DNA from: Marsupella aquatica
Lineage: Eukaryota > Marchantiophyta
Reading direction: 5' to 3'
Length of the DNA stretch: 64,000 nt
Assembly: GCA_973895155.1 (NCBI GenBank)
Contig: OZ316898.1
Location: 12,462,001 to 12,526,000, forward strand
Below the pieces are notes generated by a model. It saw only the letters and a program-made list of their open reading frames with translations, had not been told where the DNA came from and searched no databases. Each line of letters opens with the position of its first letter. Position 1 is the stretch's first letter. A program made the position numbers and the translations under genes. This document shows, one piece after another, positions 56,601 through 64,000 of this stretch.

Positions 56601-58012
56601 GTGGATTTGAGCAAAAATTTGGTGTAGACTATAATGAAACCTTTGCTCCTGTAGTTAAATGGTCAACATTGCGCACCATCATTGCCTTAGCTGTTGCCAA
56701 CGGATGGCCTCTCCATCACATGGATGTTGTCACCGCCTTCCTGAATGGCACCCTTACGGAAGAAATTTATATGCACCAACCACAGGGTTTTGTCATTCCT
56801 GGCAAAGAAGGCATGGTCTGCAAACTACGACGGTCCCTTTACGGATTAAAACAATCCCCCCGGGCATGGTATGAAGAAATTGACTCTCACTTAAGATCTA
56901 CCGGATGGACTCGGAGCCTTGCTGACCCAAATCTCTACTTTCGACACCAAGATGGTCAGCTAGTTATCATCATGCTCTACGTTGATGATCTACTTATCAC
57001 CGGTAGCTGCTCAGATCAAATTGCTACAGTCAAGGCTCACCTTCATCAAAAGTATCATATGAAGGACTTAGGCCTGGCACAAAAGTATCTTGGAGTCGAA
57101 TTTCTTCCCACCCCATCTGGAATGATTCTTCACCAGACGGCTTACTGTGAACAACTTGTTCAGGAATTTGGCATGCAAGACTCCAAACATGAGCATATTC
57201 CGCTCCCAGAAGGACACGTTCTTACTTGTGACACTAGCACGCCCTCTGTGGATGTCACTGATTATTGTCATGCTGTTGGCAAGTTAATATTTCTCACCCA
57301 TACTCGACCCGACATCGCATACGCTGTGGGGATTGTCAGCCGCTATATGTCTTGTCCACAAGAACGTCACTGGGAATCCGTCAAGCATATTCTTCGTTAC
57401 CTAAAGGGGACTACCAATTTTGGCATTCAATTTCAGCGCTCTAATACGTCTCTTCTTCAAGGCTTCACGGATGCTGACTTTCTAGGCTGTCCTGATACTC
57501 GTCGCTCCCGAGGTGCCTACCTCATTCAGCTTGCCAATGGACCTATCTCTTGGTCCAGCAAACTCCAAACCACTGTATCGGATAGCACTACTGAAGCGGA
57601 ATACAAAGCGTTATCTGAGGGCACCAAGGAGGCTGTTTATGTGCGACGACTCCTGGAACTTAATGATACCTCGGCTATTAAGGTCCCTATTGGTATTTCA
57701 AATCCAACCATCCAGGGCAATCTTGCTCAGGCCTCTACTCCTACTTCTTTAGACGTTCATTTACATTGTGACAATCAGGGCTCTATCAAGCTGGCCAAAA
57801 ATCCTGTGTTCCATGCACGCACCAAGCACATCGAAGGAAAGCATCATTTCGTGCGCGAAAGAGTGCTAGAGGGGGAAGTTACTCTGTCTTACATTAACAC
57901 AGCTGATAATCCCGCAGATTTACTCACGAAACCTCTTTCGAGACACAAATTCGAAAAACATCGACAATTTATTGGGGTCACTTCGATTTCAGAAGTAGAT
58001 GTTCAATCCTAG
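53668..58012 (+). pseudogene. Copia gag-pol, one frameshift in integrase
   Basis: The first frame (53668-55488, 606 aa) has a Gag region, a CCHC knuckle CNYCSKVGHWEADC near residue 262, a protease motif WILDSGASTHV near 347, a gag-preintegrase zinc motif (LWHRRLSH, then CHTCTLGKH) near 507, and the start of integrase (HTDLCGP, IDDFSRFTWVYFL). A run of six A at 55479-55484 shifts the frame and TGA follows. The second frame (55439-58012) continues the integrase (SDRGGEY, NGVAERKNRT), then reverse transcriptase (ARGFEQKFGVDYNETFAPV, LYVDDLLITG) and RNase H (GFTDADFLGCPDTRRS, STTEAEYKAL). The two halves are in +1 relation, consistent with one extra A. Otherwise the frame is intact, so the break is recent or a sequencing error in the A run. 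Confidence 0.93.
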
Positions 58013-58324
58013 TATTGCTGAAATCGATCAGCTCTACCTCCTGTAAAGTCTTATAACGCCTCACCACTACTCTCCTCCACCAGCTGCATCGACTCACCCG
58101 CCACTACTGACAACAAACTACCGGCTCTACCGGCTCTACTGGCTCTTGCATCAATGGAATCCACCGTGCCATTATCCGGCAACCGATGTGCAGCACAGTA
58201 AAGGCATACCCAAGCATCTCGCAGCTTGCACTGAGACACACTATCAAGATGCCAATGAACGACATTTTTTCTCTCTCATCTCGCCGCACTCCGCCTTCTG
58301 CACTCTGTTCCTCCCTTACTCACT

Positions 58325-58334
58325 CGAGAGGGGG
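58325..58334 (+). promoter_or_regulatory. Polypurine tract
   Basis: Purine-rich GAGAGGGGG directly before the 3' LTR, where plus-strand synthesis is primed. Confidence 0.75.
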
Positions 58335-58627
58335 TGTTAGAAACTGCGCTGTACTCGTGACATTAAGGGAGTAATAGACCACTCGCTATCCTTAGTACTA
58401 TGAGCTTGACAGGAGCGCATTATGCGCTCCCCACTTACGGTAGTAAATACAGTAGGTGCGCCCCATGCGCTCCCCACTCTGCTTAGTTAGCGGTGTCTCT
58501 TATTACTAGTAGGTCTAGGTTAGTAGCCCAGTCCGTCGATCTCCCTTGATCTGCGATCTCCTCTCTCTACTTATATGGCCCTCCGCTGCATCTTCAGTAT
58601 TCAGTCTACTTACGATAGATTCCAACA
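58335..58627 (+). repeat. 3' LTR of copia element
   Basis: 293 bp, one difference from the 5' LTR, followed by the AGATC target duplication. Confidence 0.95.
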
Positions 58628-58632
58628 AGATC

Positions 58633-59170
58633 ATGGTATGCTATTCATTGATTGGATGGCAAGTACTCAATCCATGTAGCGGGTTTGTTTACCAGCCTGT
58701 GCTGTGAAGATCGTCGTCATGAAGCTAACAACAACTGAATGTTAATGGATCTAGAGTGATGACGGTTTGCACTGTGTGGTTGCATGCGATATGATGCGAC
58801 TATGTTGGTGACAGTTTTGGATTGACTACTCTGAAATAGTTGTTGTGAATAGGGTCATGGTTTGACCTACGCAGCGCAAACTGAGGTGTGCGATTTGGCT
58901 CCGCACTCAACAGAAGAGGTTTGCGGTCGGCAAAAATGTTGGAATTCAGTTTCTGATGCTTTTGTGATTGGATGTTGCATGCAATTTGGCTTCTGTGGGA
59001 CATCAGGGTCTGTCCGCTTGTTGTGTGAAGACTCCTTCAGAGATCCAAATGTTGTTGAATCTGGGTGTCCGCTTGCTGTGTGAAGAATCCTTCAGAGATC
59101 CAAATGTTATTGAATCTGGGCTTTGAGGCAAAGCAGGCTGTGGGCCACAAGAGGGGTGAGGGGACGGGAA
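58633..59170. other. Intergenic DNA with a ~54-bp tandem duplication
   Basis: At about 59010-59117 the segment TCCGCTTG.TGTGTGAAGA followed by TCCTTCAGAGATCCAAATGT and ATTGAATCTGGG-like sequence occurs twice with few changes. No gene recognised. Confidence 0.5.
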
Positions 59171-60100
59171 TTGGCCCAACGTTGGATCTAGAAGAGAGTG
59201 AGTGTTACTTAGAAAATCACCAAGCCCTTTTTTTTTTCCTCCTTCAAACATCCAATTGAATTCCATTGAAAGAGACTAGTACAAGAGGGTGACCCACAAA
59301 GGGGACAACACCCAAGGGGACCAGAGGTCAAGTGCCAGGAGCCTTGGGGGCTGGAACCAAGATAGAGGCCAGGCCTCCAAAGAGAGACAGCTGAACAAGG
59401 CATTCAACTACTGTAGGGGGAGCCATACACACCCCAAGACTGGGCAGTGAAACAGCCCCGGCGGGGGGCCACCCAGTGGGTCCGAGACAAAAGGAGCCTC
59501 GTCAATCTAATCTACAGGTCAAACCTCTACCTTGAACAACTAAAACAATTTACAGAGGCCTTGGGGGCACTGGAGGAACCTGAAGGATGTCATCGTAGAC
59601 CTCCCATAGGCCAGCGTAAGCACCGTCGTCAAAAGACATATCTGAAAGATTGCTGTTGATTGAGGCCTTCCCTACTCTCATCTTCCCAACTTTTTGTTTT
59701 GGCTTTGGAAGCCTAGATTTAGGCTGAAATGTTACACACAATTTGTTGTGGGAGGGTCACTCTGGCTGTCCCCTCCCTTTGTAAAGTCCCCCAATGATTG
59801 CTCTGGAAGGGTGGCATAGATATTTATATATAACACTGCCAAAAAGACAGGAATGCCACACCGGGAGACATGGTCCCAAAGGCAAAAGGACCCAATAAAG
59901 GGAGGGGAAAAGGGGAAGACCCCGAGAAGACCAAATAGGCTTGACACACAAGTGACTCCCCCACCACCACAAACAAATTCACAAAGAAGCAAACTAAGGA
60001 CTAAAACCCCAAGAGCTCCAGAGCAAACTGCATAGGAGGGTCACAGAAGGGGAATCTGTCTAAAGACCCTACAACCAACAGTCACATTAGAAGAGAGTGA
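59171..60100 (-). mobile_element. LINE 3'-end fragments related to the 46.6-kb copy
   Basis: From about 59822 to 60060 the sequence matches 46612-46880: ACTGCCAAAAAGACAGGA, GGGAGACATGGTCCCAAAGG, AGAAGACCAAA, and AGGAGGGTCACAGAAGGG-like blocks in the same order, with the 3' end at the low-coordinate side. A second piece at about 59230-59500 (CCAATTGAATTCCATTGAAA, ACTAGTACAAGAGGGTGACC) looks like the tail of another LINE. Neither has an intact frame. Confidence 0.5.
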
Positions 60101-63066
60101 TGGTTGTTAAGTGAGTTTCCCAAAGAGGGGCCAGTTGCACACACTAAGTTAATGTCTGAGTCAAGTGTGTCTTGGAGATAATAAATGCAAGACGCTGGAT
60201 AGATATGGGTACTGGTAACTGAACATCAAAATATAATATATATGGTTTATGACCATGGTTCCATACGATGATAACTATCCTTATTTTCTTTAAATCAGTG
60301 AGTGCACACTTTATATTATCACATTTTGATGTGTAATTACCAGCAAGGGATACATATGGTGCCTTGGTCCATTCTTTTAGACCACCTTTGTTTAAGTTTT
60401 TGGCAAAAAAGATGTACACATAAGCAAAAACAGGGGATCCACAAGGGGCCCACTAGCAAGCGACTAAGATGGGTAATGGTTACCTGAAACTGTTGTCCAG
60501 TTCTTGTAAAGTGAAGTATGGCCTGTTTGCACAAACACTCCATTGGCTAGGATTGCATCTGAGACATAGAAAAGAACGAGAACTGTAGGCCAATTCTTGT
60601 AAATCCACCCTAATAAATTGAACCAAAGGGTGAAGACTGTCCTACAATGCAAATTAATGGACCAATCATAAGTACAATGAAGCTGTTGCCCTGAACCCTG
60701 CAGTAATGCATTCATTTATGGAGAAAGCCATTATGGAGGACATCAATGTGATTTATACACCTCCTTAGTACCGGACAGCTGCTCAGAGCCTGTTGGAAGA
60801 GGACTACAGTTTAGAGGTTGGCTTTCGTCTTTGAAATCTGATTTCTGACAGTTTAAGATTGGCTTCCGTCGTGAATTCTGATTTTTTCTGAGGGTGGAGC
60901 CATTTGCACGTATAGTACGTTCATGTCCGAAAATGATTGACAATTTCGCAAAGCAAGGAATCAGAGCTGCGAGGGGCATGTCACAGAAACGTAATCCTAC
61001 CAGGGCACCCTAGCAAACTACCATAGGACATAGCAATGCATCAGAGTGCAGTCATCGTTGCTGGAAAAGTGGAAAAAGGACTGATCATTGGACTTTACAG
61101 CTGAATGGCAGGGTACATGCACTTATAGCGACGTCCAGCAGAGCAATGCAGCGACAACAACCAGAGTACTTTTCCAGTCGAGGTTTCCACTATTGCATGA
61201 GGAATGAAGGCTGAGTACAAAGAGGCGGTGGTACAGTTCCTCGCCATTAAGCCATCCTTTCATGTGCAGATCAGAGGCAATTCAAGGGCTGGAACCCACA
61301 GTTGCCAGTCTGGGATTTTGAGGCAAGTGATCTTCAGTACTGTTGTGTCCTTGAGCATACCAAATGGTTATAACCTCACCTCTCTTTCTCTTGGCTTGCT
61401 CAGGAATCACTGTAGTCTCTCCAAAACAACCCCTAAACAAGCTGAGTTCCTGTACAACACATCTGCTCCACTCCCTCTAATTAGAATCTGATTGTGGGAT
61501 AGCCCCAGTGTTTCACTAAACACTCCCTTTGAATCGGCTCACTACTTCTACCATTTAGATCTTGGAGGGAGAGGACGGTGCCCTCCGCATTCACCTCCCT
61601 CGACTACACTTCCTGCAATTTCGTCCATACAAATCACCCTTCAATGACCAAAGAACAAAACATGCATTCGGCACACAGAGAAAGGAGACAGTCTTCATGC
61701 ATGTCGTCGGTGGGACTTTATGTTCAATCTGGATAGAAAAGAATTTAATTTATCTTCTGGACAGTTGCTGCAGACTAATGAACGGATCAAATGCGATGAT
61801 GAGGCCTTGCTGGCAGATTTTCCTTCCTCAAAAGTATTCTACAAAACTTCTCGTCTAGAACAATCATCCCATGCGTTCTCTTTCTCCTTCCCATTCCTGC
61901 CGGAGAGAATTGGAACCTCAGGCTGCTACTGTAGGCTCCACCATCTTTCCTGATCATCATGATCATGGGTAACAACGGGTAACTGAAGTTGGAGGATACA
62001 TCGTCAATCTAAGAATTTCCAGGTTAGCCTAAAGACGCTGACTCATTCTAATCGCTGTTGGGTCCCCTCCCTTTCGGATCCGCCTCGGCTACATAAAGGA
62101 ATGGCGTGACAGCCAGGTCCGGTCGGGTCCGATCACCTACCCACCTCTCCTTGTAGGGGAAAGGGCCCTCCATTGTTGCCGCCTCCTGCAAAGAAATCCA
62201 ACAGCCAGCTGGATTCCAATGACCGATGAACACATTCCCTTTGTGTGGACAAAGTCAATTAGGACCCTTTCAACCTTACAAACTGCAATTTGTGCGTTCT
62301 TTACAACGATTCAGGAGTTCTGTCATGAGACCAAATAAGAAGCCGGCATAAATTACAGAGAATACACTGCTCATTGATTTTATCTTCAATTCCAGAAATT
62401 TTAATCACCAAACTATGGCTTGTGCCCGCAAATTTTCTCAAAGCACTTTGCTCCTACGCATTATCCACTCAAGCATTTGTGTATGAACACGAACACATTG
62501 CACGAGGCTAAAGATGATTTATTTCCCGAAGCGCCAAATCTCACACAGGCTACATTATACTCTGAAATTCACTGAGGCTGGAGTCGAAATAACTGCTTCA
62601 CTGTTTTTCTCCAAACGGGGAGCTCTGTGTAACTTCATGAAATCGCTGAAGTACATGGTCAAAAACAGTACTATAATCATCTATGCAGAAAACTCTCACA
62701 AGAGTTCAGGAGCATATACAATTCTTGCTTGATACACTTTTTACTGCCTGCCTTGGTCAGGCAGTGCAAGAAAAGAGTCCCTCATACTTTGTTCTCTGGT
62801 CTGGTCAGAAGAGATCCTTTGGTATTTTACATACTTTTATCACGAGTGAAGCCTCTAAATAAATCTGTTCTGACATTAATAAAGGGGAAAATTGACCCCA
62901 TATATACCTAAAGGAAGTTTCATTGTTCCAACATCAGGTACAAATTCCCAGATGATGGATCTGCTGTCGCAACGGGTGAAGAGCGTAACTTTCCACGACC
63001 TCCAGAGACATCCTCATTCAGACAACATCCCGTGCTGGAAGTCGGGGACATCTGCGCTACAGGTTT
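60101..63066. other. Intergenic DNA and 3' flank of GDP-mannose pyrophosphorylase
   Basis: No recognised gene. Frames at 61204-61491 and 61562-61858 are open but match nothing I know and have no partner exons. The right end probably includes the 3' UTR of the pyrophosphorylase gene. Confidence 0.45.
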
Positions 63067-64000
63067 CTACATGACAATTTCAGGCTTGAGAATGCTCGTC
63101 TTGATTTCCTTGTGAGGAAGGACCACGCCGCCGTTGCTGTATATTTCATCTTGCACATGAACGTCCTCTCCCAGTACTGTCATGTTCTCCACCCTGGCCC
63201 ACTGTCCCACTGTAGAGTGCCACCCGATGATGCTACCTGAGACACAAGCATGCTTTTTGATTCTAACTCCACGCATTATTGTGCACCGAGATAGCCGCAC
63301 TCCACTCTCTATCACACATCCCTGACCGATGGACACGTCGGGACCAATAAGACAACCGTCTCCAATCTTGGCAGTATCACAAATTACCACATTGCCGACA
63401 ACGTGTGGACCAGTTGCCAGAAGAACTGGAGACCGCCTCCGCAACGAGTCCAAGTAAAGGCGTAATCCTGAATTGTAATATATCAGTGCAAACCACGCAT
63501 TAGAAAACTAGACTAGGATGGTCATTACACAGGATTATGAATTCTCTAAACTCAGAGTAGCTGTACTCATGTCCATCATTGTGCCATCTGAATGGTCATA
63601 GCCCTGATTGAAAGTGAAATTCACGATCCCCTCCCTGCTATTCCAGCTCCAATCATCACAAGCTAGAGTCTGACAAGACTTAGCATTTCTTTGGCCAAGA
63701 CGACCAGTTCACCGACAGTAACTTTGCGGGCAACGGCACAAGTATCTATACCTGTGATGTAATCTCGGGGTTGACCAATGTCCATCCAGAAGCCTGGTAG
63801 CACCATAGCAAAAAGCTTATTCTCGGCGGCAATCTTGGGGAAAACTTCCTTCTCAATGGATGTAGGCCGGAGTTCTATCCGATTCAGGGTGCTCGGATTG
63901 AGAAGGTAGATACCAGCATTGATTTTGTTTCCAACAAACACCTGGGGTTTCTCGACAAATCTCTGGACACTCCCTGTTGCTTCATCCATCACTACCACTC
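63067..64000 (-). CDS. VTC1: Mannose-1-phosphate guanylyltransferase (GDP-mannose pyrophosphorylase), 3' part
   Basis: Two exons in the window: 63752 to the right edge (incomplete) and 63067-63466, joined in phase (donor ACAG/GTATAG, acceptor TTCAG/GA). The first has [34 protein letters not shown] and [15 protein letters not shown], the end of the nucleotidyltransferase domain. The second is the left-handed beta-helix ([37 protein letters not shown]) ending in the plant signature [20 protein letters not shown], then EIVM and TAG. The enzyme makes GDP-mannose for ascorbate synthesis, cell-wall polymers and glycosylation. It is very close to Arabidopsis CYT1/VTC1. The N-terminal catalytic part with the GTP-binding motif lies outside the window. 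Confidence 0.96.

Larger units (their letters stand above)
53179..58627 (+). mobile_element. Full-length Ty1/copia LTR retrotransposon
   Basis: 5449 bp bounded by 293-bp LTRs beginning TGTTAG and ending CCAACA, with a 5-bp target duplication AGATC (53174-53178 and 58628-58632). The LTRs differ by eye at one site (G at 53232, A at 58388), so insertion is recent. The order protease-integrase-reverse transcriptase-RNase H identifies the copia superfamily. Coding capacity is complete apart from one frameshift in the integrase region. Confidence 0.97.

Overview
The window is nuclear DNA of a land plant. It holds single-copy plant housekeeping genes (plant-type uridine kinase/UPRT fusion, plastid-targeted hexose-6-phosphate mutarotase, inositol 3-kinase, VTC1/CYT1-type GDP-mannose pyrophosphorylase), a plant Ty1/copia element with the usual plant primer-binding site, a decayed plastid rrn5-trnR insertion, and TTTAGGG-type telomere-like repeats. 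A mitochondrial-type ECHS1 enoyl-CoA hydratase and DUF7869 proteins lead me to favour a non-seed plant (bryophyte or lycophyte). That placement is inference and I cannot name the species.

Layout. 1-6.3 kb has no recognised gene; it contains a plastid-derived insertion (2.03-2.31 kb) and a MITE-like inverted-repeat element (2.43-2.98 kb). 6.37-7.83 kb is an intronless uridine kinase/UPRT gene (minus). 10.8-15.25 kb is a ten-exon hexose-6-phosphate mutarotase (minus) with a possible second terminal exon. 17.37-19.11 kb is a four-exon enoyl-CoA hydratase (minus) with a probable GC-AG intron. A tRNA-derived SINE with a 17-bp target duplication lies at 20.2-20.37 kb. 21.7-24.9 kb is a DUF7869 transposase-like gene (minus).

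25.2-43.8 kb is the unusual part. It is AT-richer and repeat-laden, and it looks like one decayed accessory element. It has a 300-bp direct repeat, a small Cys-motif/basic pseudogene, about 13 copies of a ~256-bp satellite with a two-monomer higher-order pattern, a minisatellite, two F-box-like pseudogenes, and a very long multi-exon gene. That gene encodes an unknown region with faint ParB/methyltransferase-like features, an acidic and Lys/Glu-rich coiled coil, a Ulp1/C48 protease with intact catalytic residues, and three tandem FCP1-like HAD phosphatase copies. A 16-bp palindrome, ACGCG-N6-CGCGT, recurs in the satellite, the minisatellite and most introns of the long gene, and I see it nowhere else in the window. 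The reading frames carry 11 in-frame internal stops (TGA or TAG, never TAA) while splice phases stay consistent.

44.0-48.15 kb is a degenerate ~135-bp repeat array broken by a GC-rich insertion with a 5-bp target duplication and by a 5'-truncated LINE fragment. 48.5-51.2 kb is inositol 3-kinase (plus). 53.18-58.63 kb is a young Ty1/copia element (plus) whose 293-bp LTRs differ at one site and whose pol has a one-base frameshift. 58.6-63.0 kb is repeat-rich intergenic DNA. 63.07-64.0 kb is the 3' end of GDP-mannose pyrophosphorylase (minus), which runs off the window.

The housekeeping genes are independent transcription units. Their metabolic roles (pyrimidine salvage, sugar-phosphate anomer exchange, beta-oxidation/branched-chain catabolism, inositol phosphorylation, GDP-mannose/ascorbate supply) give no sign of a cluster.
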